In this document: positions 27,738 through 40,440 of the stretch, piece after piece
Position numbering within the stretch: the first letter of the stretch is position 1
Layout: every line of letters begins with the position of its first letter
Assembly (NCBI GenBank): GCA_009823395.1
Contig: CM020508.1
Location: forward strand, 2,399,015-2,463,014
Direction of reading: 5' to 3'
DNA length: 64,000 nt
Source: Thamnaconus septentrionalis
Lineage: Eukaryota > Chordata > Actinopteri > Tetraodontiformes > Monacanthidae
The notes under the pieces: generated by a model
What the model was told of the DNA's origin: nothing
What the model saw: only the letters and a program-made list of their open reading frames with translations
Database searches by the model: none
Program-made: the position numbers and the translations under genes

Positions 27738-28645
27738 TAAAGTCCCGCTGACTATCACGTACAGAAGGGTGAGAAATATGTCCTTGGCATTTAACCCCTC
27801 CCCTCAGGGGGTGGCGAGCAGCAGCGGGGCCGCGCTCGGGAATCATTGGCTCATCTCAGACCCCGAGCCAACCCTTAATCCTGAGCGCCAAGCATGGAGG
27901 CGATGCGTACGATTCTTATGGTCTTTGGTATGACCCGAGGCAATCGGTAGCATTTTTATAGTCTTTGGTAAGACCCAGCTGGGGATCGAACCCACAACCT
28001 CTCAGTTTAGTTGAGGACACTCTGGCTGTGTCTCAATTCTGGGTCTGCATCCTTCGAAGCATGCATTTGAAGGCCAGTTTTGTCATAGCACTGCACGGAG
28101 GCTTGTCCAAATTCCCAAAAATCCAAAGGCTGCTCCAAATGCGCCCTTGAAAATGCGCCCTACTTTTAGCCGATTCCAAGGCTGCACCGCTACTATCCTT
28201 CGCGTCCTTCTGTATCCCAGGATGCTTTGCGTGCTGCTGCAAAGCATCCTGGGATCCTGGGAAGTCAGCTGAAATTAACGGCATCTACTGGCAAATACAC
28301 AACGTATAAATTTAAGTATTGAAATTTCACATAAAATATTCAGTTTTTAACGGAGGGTTTTTACTTATTTGAACATCCAACGCCATCGTTGGATGGCGAA
28401 CCAATGGTTAGCTTGATGCTATAAAAACGTCACTTCCGGGGTTGGCCAGCAGGAGGGAACGGTGGTGACGCAACCAGGAAAGGCTGGACCGTCCCCTGTG
28501 GTTACCGGGGAGGCGGGTTTTGGTTCGTCCTTCTCGGCCGGGTCCTTCGAAGGACGCTTCCTTCCGACGGAGGATGCTTCCTTCGAAGGATGCAGACCCT
28601 GAATTGAGACACAGCCTCTACCACTGAGTCGGTTGCAAGAGGAAA
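27738..28645 (-). mobile_element. tRNA-derived SINE on the minus strand, split by a MITE
   Basis: On the minus strand the element begins near 28,645 with an A-box-like CTCAGTGGTAGAGTG, is interrupted by the MITE at 28024-28616, then continues with the B-box GGTTCGATCCC at about 27,982-27,993. A tRNA-unrelated body follows, with TACCAAAGACTATAAAAATG, a second diverged TACCAAAGACC copy about 40 bp on, and a segment ending near 27,738. The organisation matches a fish tRNA-derived SINE known to me from many teleost loci; I do not give a family name. Confidence 0.75.
28024..28616. mobile_element. 593-bp MITE inserted in a SINE, 3-bp TSD
   Basis: Left end GGCTGTGTCTCAATTC at 28024 is mirrored by the right end GAATTGAGACACAGCC finishing at 28616; the inverted repeats continue inward through GGGTCTGCATCCTTCGAAG with few mismatches. 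TCT flanks both ends (28021-28023 and 28617-28619), and removing the element plus one TCT rejoins a tRNA A-box (ACTCTACCACTGAG). An internal palindrome, CCCAGGATGCTTTGC with its complement, lies at about 28,217-28,255. No coding capacity. A 3-bp duplication with long TIRs suggests PIF/Harbinger ancestry, which is inference. Confidence 0.87.
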
Positions 28646-30663
28646 TTCATCAGCAACGTTGTCGTAAAAGTGCCCGAATCAAAGCAATGATTAATCGCAA
28701 AGTCCCTCGCGAGAAGAATACGAGACTACAAGAAGAAGAGGTGAACACAAGATTTTTAATTGCAGGCAGCGTCGGGTGTCGTCTAGTCACAAGAAACTTG
28801 TTCCATTAACGTCTTGGCCAAAAGAGTTTTGTTCCCTTCCAGCCTTGCATACTGAGAGAATCGTTTCACTGTAGACGGCAACGCTGGCCAGCTCACCAAA
28901 TCATTTTGGTAGTCACCCAATTGTTTCCTGCCCAGCAGGACTTGGCGCGGCAAAAAAAAGAAAACCGCGCGTACTTCAATAATCAGGAGCGCGACGAAGA
29001 CTGGAGGCGAACCATCACTTGTACCGCAACGGCCCGAGTCAGTCAGCCGTGTGTAATAATAATGGAGGGCGCCACCGGGGGGGGAGTGTGACAGCTGCAG
29101 CCACCCCTTGTTGATATGGAGTAAGACCTCCCGAAACCTTTAAGGATGACTTGGCACGAAACAAATTGCTCCTAATTGTCAGGAGGATAAGTTGTGACTG
29201 CCAGCCGTTTGCGATTCTGTCGGCGAGCACTCAAAACCTCCGCTGCCACCACCGACCGCCATCTACATTTATCAGCGCTTTAATTGAGAGGCCTCGGACC
29301 GGCTGAGTGAATCGGTAATAGAAATAAGGACCCGGTGTGGATATTTTAATCAGCGCTGACTCCTGTAGCGATGGGGGCAGAAATGAGCCGCCGCCAATGT
29401 CGTCTGCGGGGCCTCAGGTGGAGATGGAGGAGGAGCGGCCGCTCCGTCTGCTGTGACAGTCGCTCACCGCCGCTAATGGCTCTGGCGCTCGCCGCTGATG
29501 CTTATTGGGATTTATGCTCCCTGTCCCAAACAATAACGTTTGCCTCCGTGGGTTCAGCGCTGCAAGAGACCGGAGGTGGTTGCGTGAGCCGCCGGCCGGA
29601 AGGTGTAGCGGTAAAAGATAGAGTTGTTTTTAAAAAAAAACAAAACATAAATATATGGTTTTTTATTTATTTTAGGTTTTGTGCTTTTAATATTTGCTTT
29701 ACTTGTAACAGGGATATTGTGCATAATCTGTAACAGTTACAAGTGTCCAATTAACTACAAGGGAGTTTTCAGATACTGTGTTACTTATTCAGATAATAAA
29801 TGACGTCCATTCGGGACTTTAACACTAAGAACTGAATGTTTTCCTAAATTGTAAAATGGTAACAGGATATTGTGTCTTTTTGAATGGTTACTTTTACGCA
29901 CGTTTCCTTGTCACATTTTACATTTTGTTACATTGTTACATTTCATGTCTTGTTACATTTTTTTTTAAATTTCCAATAAATAAAAAAAAAACACCTCTAT
30001 AATTTCACGTGTTTTAACGTAGCTCCGTCGGTCAAAAATCTATTTTGTTATTTCACTGTTTGCCACCGTTGCTGCTACTCAGACTGGGTTCGAGCTGCGC
30101 CGCTGCCCGGATGTGTAGCACTAATCATTCACTCTGTTCGCTGTTCCATTATCACACATGACAGCTAAAGCTCTCGCTTGAATAAAAAAAAAAAAAAAAA
30201 TACACACACACGCATATTCACGCACTAGTAGTCCATAAATAGTCAGACAGGACTGTTTATAGAAATTGGACAACAGGGAACAGATCAAAATGGATGTCTA
30301 TTTATTTAGCCCGGGGATATTTGCCGTGCACCCCCGTCCCACCCCCCGCCCCCTCCCTCTCCCCCACATGCTAACTTCCATATATTCTAATTTGTCCTTG
30401 TCATGTTTATCATTAATCTTTGGCCCTGCTTGGCTCGGAACCCGGTGATTTGTCGAGACGTCCCGCAAGGGTTCCGAACTAAAAAAAAAAAAAAAACATT
30501 CTCCACTATGATAATGGCATTATGCGGCGGCGCTGTGGAAACGTGTCAAATAAATTATGCATTATCGGTGACTCGACGTGTCACGCGTTGATAGACAGTC
30601 CTCATTCCGCCGCCAAAACACCCTGATGTGTCACTTTTAATGTGTTTCACCCCCTCGGTGGCT

Positions 30664-30712
30664 GCACTGCGCTGCACTGCACTGCACTGCACTGCACTGC
30701 GCTGCACTGGGG
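30664..30712. repeat. (GCACT)n pentanucleotide repeat
   Basis: About nine units of CTGCA/CTGCG in tandem. Confidence 0.93.
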
Positions 30713-31574
30713 CCCCCAGATCACACCGAGTGTGTGGTCTTCTCTCTCACACACGCAGAGTAAGTCCAAGTTCAAAAGTAAAGAGAGGGAGTCCGAGTTA
30801 AAAGCGGGCGCTTTAACTTCCGGATGTATTTGCCTGAGAGATGATTCACGATGAGAAGGCCTGGAGCAGAAGTGCGGCGCCGCTCCTCAGTCGATATTAG
30901 CCTCTTTTCTTCATCAATCACCCGTTTGTCGGACAGCCGCAAAACTGTTTCGGGGCTTGACAAAACTCATCAGTCAGGCGACACAGTGTGCCGGCGCGGC
31001 GGATATTATTGGACATTATTCACCATTGTCACTCAGTGATTACACTTTTTGAACATTGTAGGGCCATTCGTCAGCGGCGCGCATTATTTTAAAGCAGGCG
31101 GAATCACAAGATTAGGGCGGGAGGATTAATCATGGGAGTTGCTGCGGAGTCTGAGTTGTGTTGTTGTTGTTGTTGTTGTTGCAAAAAAAAAAAAGAAAAA
31201 GAAAAAAAAAGGCGCCGATGACTTGGAGAATCAGAGGATTCGTTCCCGTGCAGCAGCAGCAGAGGAGGAAGAAGAAGAAGCAGCAGAAGCAGCGGGAAGT
31301 GCGGAGACGTGCTCGTGGCAGAGATGAATTGGAGCCGGAGGGGGAAAAGAGGCTGTGAGATACTCGGCTGACACTCCTCAACCCTGCCGCTCTGTTCTCT
31401 CTGCTCCATTTTCTCTCCACCTCTAAAGAAGAAGAAGAAGAAGGAAAAGAGGGGCGCGGGGCGGGGAAGAACACAGGTGCCACATTGTGCAAAAATGGTC
31501 ACAAAGTAAAAAAAAAAAAAACATACCGAGTTGGAAAAAAAAAAAAAAAAAAAACTTCAGGAAGTTGGAATCAG

Positions 31575-31820
31575 CGCGGCCGAGTGACGGAGGGGGAAAA
31601 TAATGTACTTGACCCTTTTGTGTGTGCACTTTGAGAAGTTTGTTATAATGGCAAGCCCTGTAATAATTCACTGTACCTCATGTATATTAAGTAGAAGCTC
31701 AGCGGCTTTTATGATGAATTGCCAGGGTAACGCCAGGACACCTCTTTTGCATTTCAATGGGGCAGAGTGTCAGATTCTTATTTCATTACCGGCCGACACA
31801 TTAGCTGATGGATTTTAATT
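31575..31820. promoter_or_regulatory. Candidate conserved non-coding element
   Basis: About 245 bp of non-repetitive sequence with TAATAATTCAC, GCAAGCCCTG, GATGAATTGCCAGG and CATTAGCTGATGG, sharply bounded by poly-A and poly-C/T low complexity. The pattern resembles vertebrate developmental enhancers, but conservation cannot be seen from one sequence. Confidence 0.35.
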
Positions 31821-32365
31821 TTCTTTTTTCCTCCCCCCCCCCCCCTCCCCCACAGCCGCTCCACTCCATTCCACCCCTCCACCTCTCCACCTCTCCACCC
31901 CCTTTCGCACACACACGCGCGCCCAGGCGACCCAGAATCCTCGGAGAGCGGCTGGAAACGGAGAGGAGGGCGCTTTGAATATTATGAGGGGAGGTGAAAA
32001 ATAAATGAAATAAATAATATTGGGTGGAAGGGAGGAGAGTGTCGGTGTCAAGAAGCAATTCTGGGGCCATCAACCCCCCCCCAAAAAAAAAGGGAGGAGG
32101 AGGCTGCTGCATCGGGAGTCGCTATTCCCCTCGCTTTGCGTGTACTTTCACCCGTCCGCAGCTTGAAACGACTGAAACGACGTCTCGCCGATACGAGTTC
32201 CTCCACTGCTGAGTGGACAGAAAAAAAAAAATCTGGGTTTAATTACACCACCCCCGTGATAAAAATCTGGATGTGGTTGATTCTAAGACGTGCTGAGCTC
32301 GTGGCTCTGCGCGATGTGGTGCCGGGGCCAATGGGCCGTCCTCCCGCCTGAGGGCTTCAGTACAG

Positions 32366-32452
32366 AAAGAAGAAGAAGAAGAAGAGGAAGAGAAGGAAGA
32401 AGAAGAAGAAGAAGAAGAAGAAGAAGAAGAAGAAGAAGAAGAAGAAGAAGAA
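32366..32452. repeat. (GAA)n microsatellite, about 87 bp
   Basis: GAA units with two GGA interruptions in the first 30 bp, then a pure run of about 18 GAA. A polypurine tract of triplex-forming type. Poly-Arg and poly-Ser frames are artefacts. Confidence 0.97.
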
Positions 32453-34059
32453 ATCCCCACTCTGCGGCTCCGCCAGGGAGACCAGGCACAAAACACAGGT
32501 GCAGAAAGCAATTATCAAATTACCGCCGCCTTTCTTGCTCCGGCCTAATCTGTTTGTAGCAAAAAATCCATCTAATAATACATTAGGTCGGCCCGCCGCA
32601 CAGGTAATAATTACAGCCGCTTCTCAATTAGACTGAATGAATGAATGAATGAATGAAGGGAAGTAGGCCGGCGTTTGCAAAAGAAAAAAAATAGTCTGCT
32701 CAGACATAACTTCACTTTCAGGTCGCGGCCTTTTCTGTTCTTTGGTGGAACTTCACTGGCCGAGGAATCGGCCGCCCGCTGCCTGAAACACACACTGACG
32801 GACACACTCGCTGCGGAGGCTTTTTCTTTTTTATTATTGAGGTCTCAAAAACGGAGAAAATCCTATGAAAATAACATTTAAAAGTTTTTTTTTCATGGCC
32901 CAACTACTACTGCTACTCCTACTACTACTAACATCGCTGTCTTTGTACTGAAGTTGCTCATTATCTCAAAAATTTTTTTGAGATTTTTTGAAAAATTAGA
33001 TTTAACCCTCTGTTTGCATCCTCCCAAAAAAAATCACAACATGGGGTTTTAGCTTCCTGCTAACTCTAACCTTGTCACCTTTGCGAGGAATCAAAACATG
33101 GTGGTGCCAACACCTGGTTGGTGGCGACCTGATGAAAATCGTCTCAGAAGAGCTTCAACATTTCACCTTCTGTCCCCGCACTCAAGAAAACTTTGGACAC
33201 GATGTCCCGTCAGAAAAATCCCTCTGTGTCCACTGCAGCATTTAGCAGCAGCTATTAGCTAACCCTTAGCTTACTGTGGCTTACCACCTTGTAAAAATTG
33301 TTTTTTTTTTACTTCAGTTTTTCTGAAGAAGAAAACTGAACAGTTGTCTCCCAGGTTCCTCGTCCTGCAGAAGGTCGGAGGTCCATCAGTCTTGATGTCA
33401 TTGTGGTTCCTAGCATGTGCAAAGTGTCTACGGCAGCGAGCCTGCCATCGCAGTAGTGTCCGACTGTACACACACACACACGGGGGGCGGGGGGGGGGGG
33501 CGAGGGTGAACCTCCCGACTGTTCTCAAAGCGCTGCGTCTCGGTCCGTGCGGCAGCCTTTCCCCGGCCGTCCATTGTGGCCGTGCTAACCGGGAGGCACG
33601 GCACAAAAAAAGTAATTGGAAAGCGACGGCGAGCCGAAGCTCCAATTAACGCCGCCGCCAAAGTCGCCGCTTCTGTGTAATCGGCAATAATGGCCAGGTG
33701 TTTGGGAGGCCGTGCGGTCGCTCGCATTCAGCGCCCGCCTCGCTGACGGAGACTCTTAGCGGCCGCCTTGAAATCCTCGGCTCCACACTAATCTTCATTT
33801 CAGTCACTTTCGCCATCGCTGATGACGGGAGGTGGGGGGGGGGCGGGGGTTTGGCGGTGGGGGGCTTGAGGGGGAATTGGGGGGGGCGCGCCGACTGTCT
33901 TCTCATCGCTCGCAGTCACACGGTTGGCGCCCGAGCGGACGGGAGGTGTAATTGACTGCTGACAACTCGGCGACAGGATTCTTAATTATTACTCGGGGGT
34001 ACGGTGGCTGGCTGGCCGGGGTTCAGCTCCCTCACTGAGCATGCTAACAGAGTCACCAT

Positions 34060-34095
<36 letters not shown>

Positions 34096-34429
34096 CCGCT
34101 CTGTGAATATTGAAATGCAGTTTTGTTCGCCGCGATTCCGCGTCGGACCCTGAGACTCTTTGAATTTTTTTTTTTTTTTTTTTTTTTTGGGGGAAGGGGG
34201 GTTTGCAGGGGGGAAGGGAAGGAATGATTGCAAATGAAATGCATGTGCATGTTTTACTTTAATGCCTGCAAAGATTTTTTTCCCCCTTTTTTTTTTTTTT
34301 GCACTGCAGGCTACAGAAGTGGGTCGGCGACGGTACAAGCGTGTCAATTACTGACCCTATCAGCGCTGCTACACCCTCCTGGTTTCACTGCATATTACAG
34401 TCGTCTGCAGCCTCTCAGAAATCAGAAAT

Positions 34430-34433
34430 CATG

Positions 34434-34475
<42 letters not shown>

Positions 34476-34478
34476 GGT
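34430..34478. repeat. (AT)n-(GT)n compound microsatellite
   Basis: Ten AT units join directly to about twelve GT units. Confidence 0.95.
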
Positions 34479-34639
34479 GTGAACCTGATTTGTGTCTATT
34501 ACTTCTGCCCCACCACCACCAACCAAAAAATACTTCAATACTTACCAGTACAGGCACAGCGACGGTAGCCCCCCCCCGCATTATTCTCATAGTTATCCCT
34601 CTTTTGACCTCTGGAAGTGGAGCTTGCAAAAGGGTTGAG

Positions 34640-34915
34640 GCTAAAATCAAGGGCTAATAAAATCGGATAACGGCCTCGAGAATGTCGCGACTCGTTGTCC
34701 GCCTGACTGGCTTGCGCGTAATCTGATGCGACGCGTTAGCAGGCTGGGCATTCGCCGTCAAATTGCACCAAAAATCGCTAATTGAAAAGCAAACGGATCT
34801 TCGAGTTTGTCAGTTAAGTCCCACACAAGTTAAAATTAGCGCTTTAGCACAAAATTGCACTGTAATTCAATTAAAAACCACATTCCGGCTAACAGGATAC
34901 CACAGTGGCTGCGAT
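34640..34915. promoter_or_regulatory. Candidate conserved non-coding element
   Basis: Unique block between microsatellites with GGGCTAATAAAATCGG, CGCTAATTGAAAAGC, AAAATTAGCGC and GTAATTCAATTAAAAACC. CpG is present although the block is AT-rich. Role inferred only. Confidence 0.35.
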
Positions 34916-35542
34916 TCTCCTTCATTCTTTTCTTACTGACAATAAAGTGTTTCCCCTAACAAAAACTAGCGCTCCACCTCTCCATCTTAAAAAAGAAAAA
35001 AGGAAAAAAAAAATGATCTGGGCGGTGACGAGTCGAACAAAAGGGGTCTCGGGGCTGTTGAGCAGTCGTCGGGAAACGGGACGGAGCTCATATTGTAGCA
35101 TCGCGCCCGCCTTTTGTTGCTAATACTCGCTTGCGCCCTTACGGGGATATTACAGAGACTTCTTCCCCGTCTTGCCGCATAATTCCTCCGGTCCCCTCAT
35201 CTTGTTTGTGGCGGCGCCGGGGCCTGCCGAGTGTGATAGTGCGGCGCCGAGCGGGTGAGCCTCGCTTTGTGCCGCGAGTCTCTATCCTTTGTGCGGGCGG
35301 ATACGGCGGAGGGCGTGAAACAATTGGACAAAATGGCCCTAACGCGCTTAAAGAATCGTCTTTCTTTAATCGAGAGCTCACACACATGCACCACAAAGGC
35401 AAGACGGCGCAAAACCCGATTCTCCGCCCGCCGCTGCACTGAGACTCCTTCCCCTCTCTGCCGGCTCCGGCGACGCTCCGCTTTGTGCACATGTGGAAAT
35501 CGGGATCACGTTGGCTTTGTGAGCGTTGCCTCTTTTTTCCCT

Positions 35543-35612
35543 TCTTCTTCTTCTTCTTCTTCTTCTTAGTCTTCTTCTTTATTTTAATTATTCTCTCTCT
35601 CTCTCTCTCTCT
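35543..35612. repeat. (CTT)n and (CT)n tracts
   Basis: A run of about eight CTT units, a 25-bp A/T-rich gap, then a dozen CT units; a further CT run follows at about 35,644-35,660. Confidence 0.93.
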
Positions 35613-36650
35613 CGAGTGTCATTCTTGTAGATTCATTGCCTCATCTCTCTCTCTCTCTCGGAAGGAAGGGGACAACAACAGGGATTAGGATTAGAAATCT
35701 GACAGGAAAACTCTGTGCGTCTCTGTGTTGGTACAGTTGTACAGGTTTCGCCACCTAATGTTAAACATTCACTAGGTCCTGGGATGTTGTCACAGAGTCA
35801 GAGAGTAAAATTAAACTTGAAGCCCAGTAAAGTGGAAACTTTTATACCCTGCACCTTAATTCACAACCAGGACTTCCTTTTTTTTTATAGGACATAATGA
35901 ACATAATCAACTTCCTGGTTTATGTTTCCACTGTGCCAGAAAAACATCATGTCCGAGTTCTGGCCGACTTTCACTCAAGTTGACTTCAGTTCCTGTTACC
36001 TAGCAAAATGAATCAACTCCAAACGTGAAGAAGCTGTTCAAGTTCCAAATAATCAGCTAGTAACTAGTTAGCTATTACCTATTAAACATAGCGACTAATA
36101 GCCGTGCGGCTCTGAACAAGTTGCACCATCATAATTGTGCGACTCCTGTCCTCCACACGTTCCACCTGCAGTCCTGGTGACGACCGTCCCGACTCGTCTT
36201 CTCACTGCCTGGTGAAAACATCCACAGTCTCTCCGGCTTTTAACAAAAAAAAACTACTTTTTTTTTTTTTTTTTTTTTAACGTTTCACACTTTTGCGATA
36301 CAGGTCTGTGTCGACATGTCTGAAGAACTTCTTGGCGCTATTTGGTTTTTCCAAATTGAGGTGTTTCCATTAGCGTGAAATTCTAGCGCTACTCTAGCGC
36401 CCATTTGTCAGGGTGACCGAAACCCACGCTGGTGCGAAGATGTTTCACAATACTAGGTATTATGTACAGAGGCATATAAATATATATATTTAAATATCAA
36501 TATTCCTGACTGTGTCCACGCGGCACAGTTTAGAGATCAAGAGGCCAATCAGCAACGGCTGCTCATCTCATCTGTAATTTGAAGGGTGAAAAACGGGGCC
36601 GGGCAATGAAAAGGCAGCGTACCTGGGAGCCAACGACTGAGTGAGCGAGC

Positions 36651-36683
<33 letters not shown>
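36651..36683. repeat. (GGCT)n tetranucleotide repeat
   Basis: Eight tandem GGCT units. Confidence 0.95.
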
Positions 36684-38410
36684 CTTCACTAGCGCTTCAC
36701 TCGCTCCTCCTGCCCTTTAGTGCAACATTGAGGGAGGCTGGCTGTCCCTTTGTTATCGCCGCCTCCTCCTCCTCCTCTCCCTGGCAATTATCAAAAACTC
36801 CACTTCCCCCTGCCCTCTGGAGCGGCCGGAGCGGGAGAATAAGCTACATTTATATATATATATATATATATTTTTCCTTCTCCTTCTTCTTCTTCTCTTT
36901 CCATAGATTAATTTTCCAGGAAGCCCTGTCACTGCTGTAGAGGAGCGGAGCGGCAGAGTGTGGAGGGCGGGGGGCGGGGGGTGGAGGGGGAGGATTGGGG
37001 CTACAGTTTTTTCTTTTCTCCTTCCTCAACCCCCCCCCCCCCCCCACCCCTCACCCCCTCCCTTTCCTCTTTCCTTGACAGATCATTTTCCATGCAGGGG
37101 TATCAGGGGGTCTGGCCGATAATTGGCATGCAGATTGCAGCTGATGGCGTCCCGCAACAGAAGAAAAGCGCCGGCTAGTTAGAATAATGAGCCGGGCCGC
37201 CTGATGGATGGGCCGGGGAGGAGGTCATAGAGGAATGTTTCACACGCACAATTCCCCACTCACACACACACACACACACACACACTTCTCGCCTACCTGC
37301 ACCTCCCCTCTTTTTTTATATTTTCCAATTTTTCACAAAGGCCTGAGAATTTATTACCCCCCCCCCCCTCCGACTGCGCGCTACCACTCTGGCTCTGGCG
37401 TCTCACACCTCACCCATCCCGCCCGCCCGCCACCGCCACCGCCACCCGCTTCCTGTCTAGCTACCCCCCCCCGAGTCTTCCTCCGCTGTGCGTCCCCTGC
37501 ACTGCGCGGCGGTGACGCCCCACTTTTTTTTTTTGGGTACACAAAGCCTCTAAAAGTGTCACAACTCATTAGGAGGCCGACTTTTCCGAGCCTCTCTGGC
37601 GTTTTAATTACAGCGAAGGAGTTAATTACCGGGAATCTCGGCGGAATCCTGCCGCTCGCCCTCCGCTGGCTGAGCTTCTCCTCTCTTGTCGGCGTCAGGG
37701 AGCGGCACAAAGGTGGAGAGCGAACTTTTTCCAGGTGGGAAACTTTTAAATGAAGACGACGGGGACGGGCCAGGACTTTGCTTCCCGGATTGTTTGATTC
37801 AGCCGGAAAATGAAGCGATCAGATAATGAGGTGTGCAGACACGCTCGCGAGCGTCGAATCAGAACAAACAATTAGGACGTGTGCACACTTGTCTCATTCC
37901 AAAGAAAGAGCAGAAGCATCACTTTTAGCCGCGGCTCGAAAATAAATGCCACCGTCACACAAGATTTCTCCAAGCCTCTCGCTTTGCATCAGGGATTTCA
38001 GCCTTCTGCCCCATTGTCTGCCGCTGACACTCGCGTTTGTTGGTTTGATTTTATTTTTGCACAATTGTTTTCGCCCGACAATGCCTCTTTGTCTCCGTTC
38101 TTCCCTGTGACGAAGGGCCGCGGGCCAAACCGTGCATTCTGCCGCCGCCGCCGCCGATAAACCGCTTGATAAATGCGTTCAGACAATTGAGACAAGAGCT
38201 AAAAATGTGTTGTTGCGCCGAGCGCGGCGAGGATCATTTCACCGCCTGGAGAGGGAGAAAGTGCTGCAGCAACTCCGCGGCAGAACAGTCGGCGACGCCG
38301 GGCCGTTGACCCTCGCCGGGAAGGGAACTTCTTTTGGGTTCTGATCCACCAAAAGAGATGCACCGACGTGCTGTGTATACTCTCTCAGGTAACTGTTTCC
38401 TCGTCTGCTG

Positions 38411-38785
38411 GCATTAAAGGCTCCGACCTGACCGGACACTAAATCCACTTCACCAGCGTTTCCAAGTCTGTGAGCGCCCCAGACAAGAGAAGACTGCGTC
38501 CTTTCCTCCAGTTGCTTGTCCAACTTTTCCACAGAGTCTGTGCTTTAATGATTGCCCAGCCCTCGGTGATGTCACAAAGGGCAATGATACCTCTACCACC
38601 GCATCCAAGTGTTTGTTCCGCCCCCTTTTTCGTTCCCTCCCAGTTGCGGCCAATGCTTCGTTTTTTTTTTTTGCAGGAGGAGGCTGCGAACACGGGGCTA
38701 AATCTGCTGCAACGGAGTTTGCGTTGCGATAATCGAGTCTGCAAAGGCTTAAGACCGAAGAGTCCAGCGTGAAAATAAAAGATCA
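38411..38785. mobile_element. Diverged copy of the TTAA-type MITE
   Basis: It starts at CATTAAAGGCTCC, then contains GTGATGTCACAAAGGGC at about 38,568, GCAGGAGGAGGCTGCGAACA followed by GGGCTAAAT near 38,674-38,703, and AGTCCAGCGTGAAAA at the right. Order and spacing parallel the copy at 56,083-56,385, but the right terminus has decayed. Confidence 0.5.
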
Positions 38786-39460
38786 GAACTTGTAGAAGGG
38801 CGAGAAACCGTTTCAAGTTAATCTTCGGGCACAGAGCAGAGTGGTAGATTAAAAATAATCTACGCATTAGCAGAACAAACTTGACGTTTCCACCGTTGTG
38901 CGGCGAGTCACCGGGACTTTTGGATCTTCTTCCCTTCAGGAGGAAATGTTCTACCAGTTCTGGCGGCCGACCCCCTCGCACCGCCCTCCCCCGTCCCCTT
39001 CCTGCCGCATTGTTTGGCGGATCCACTTTAATCCTGACAGATAATTAACCCGGACTGTCGTTTTTCACCCGGCAACATCGCCGTGCTTTTGATCTACCTG
39101 CTGGGTCACGTAGCCGCACGTAAACAGAGGAATTATAATAGCCTGCGAGTGTTATTAAGCGCTGCGAGAGGATCACGCACTCGCAGCTTGTTCTTTCTGT
39201 GCGTGTGTGTGTGTGCGCGTGTGTGTGTGTGTTCCACCGGAGAGAATTGCCGACTTGTCTTTACTTCCCGGCCTTTGTCAAAAGCACCCAGGACGAAGAC
39301 TCTTTTACAATGACTGAATTAATGCCGCAATTATTTTCCCATGCAAAGCATCGTCTTGGTCAAAGTCTTGATTTCTTAATTAACGTTCAGAGGGGAAAAA
39401 AAGATATTTTCTTACAACCCAGCGCACGCAAAGTTTGATTAATGGGGGCTGATCTGCCAA

Positions 39461-39735
39461 AGCATTAATACGACTAAAAGACAAACTGGGCCTCTGCGGT
39501 TATTAACTCTCTCTGTGATGTCACACAGGACATTGAGTGACCACACCCCCCCCAAAGCAGATGCTGGCCCTGGCATCTGAGCCCACCTTGTTTTTTTTTT
39601 TTTTTGTCCAAACAGGTTGAGCAGGAGGCTGTAAACAGAGGGCTAAATATGCTGATAGGTTTGGTTGGATCATTAATTGTAAAAAAAAAAACAAAAAAAC
39701 TGCGTCACTGGAGTCCAACATGAAAGGAAAAATGC
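39461..39735. mobile_element. Second diverged copy of the TTAA-type MITE
   Basis: GTGATGTCACACAGGACA at about 39,516, GCAGGAGGCTGTAAACAGAG with GGGCTAAATATGCTG near 39,620-39,655, and GAGTCCAACATGAAAGG at the right keep the same order as the other two copies. The left end is uncertain. Confidence 0.45.
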
Positions 39736-40189
39736 ACAGATTTGAAACCACAGGGCCGAACGTGAACGTTTGTCTTTCCGGTTTCCAACTGAGGAGAATT
39801 AAAAAAAAGTTTAAGGGGATTTATTTACCGCTTTTGCACTCAACAAACAAAACAAGAAAGCACTACTAACCGCTGAAGATTCTGACCATCCTTCTGCAGG
39901 GAATTTGGGAGACATGTTGCTAGGTAACTTCACCTCCCGCCCACGCTGCCCGTGACGAGAGGCTCCTCAAGTTCCCGAGGACAAAAACCATAAAACCGCA
40001 CATCCGATACAGAGTAAAGTATCTAAAAAATAAAAAGAAAAGCACACAGCCAATGTTTTGATCAACTCCCCGAGCTGCTCTCGCGAGCTTAATCTCGCTT
40101 GCACCCTCATCAACACGACACAGAGGGGAACAAATTCACTGTTTCATCCTCATTCTTCGCGGCGCGCCGAGGAGCTGTACACAGTACAC

Positions 40190-40440
40190 AGCAGATCAAA
40201 GACTTAATTGAAAAATAATTATAGGTGCTTAATCACAGAAAGCGGCGGGCTAATTGGAGTGAAAACAAGGAGGCAAACGCGGCGCCTGAGAATGGCGGCA
40301 GAAAGAGGATATTGTAAGAGCTTCTTCTTCAATCCCCATTGTCTCCCAGATTAAACAGGAGAGGGCTATTAGCCCAGTTAATTGGCTCTCTAATTTAGAT
40401 CTCGCCCGGCTGAAAGCATAACGGATGCAGGCCTGTCCGC
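40190..40440. promoter_or_regulatory. Candidate conserved non-coding element, TAATTG-rich
   Basis: CTTAATTG, ATAATTATAG, GCTTAATCAC, GCTAATTGG, CTATTAGCC, GTTAATTGGC and CTAATTTAG occur within about 200 bp, a strong clustering of homeodomain-type core sites. No open frame of interest. Confidence 0.38.

Noticed and set aside
27337..27933. 198-codon open frame on the plus strand
   Set aside because: Its last third runs through the SINE in antisense, no domain or motif is visible, and there is no matching splice or homology signal.
38439..39026. 195-codon minus-strand frame
   Set aside because: It overlaps a decayed MITE copy and poly-A, and no conserved domain is visible.
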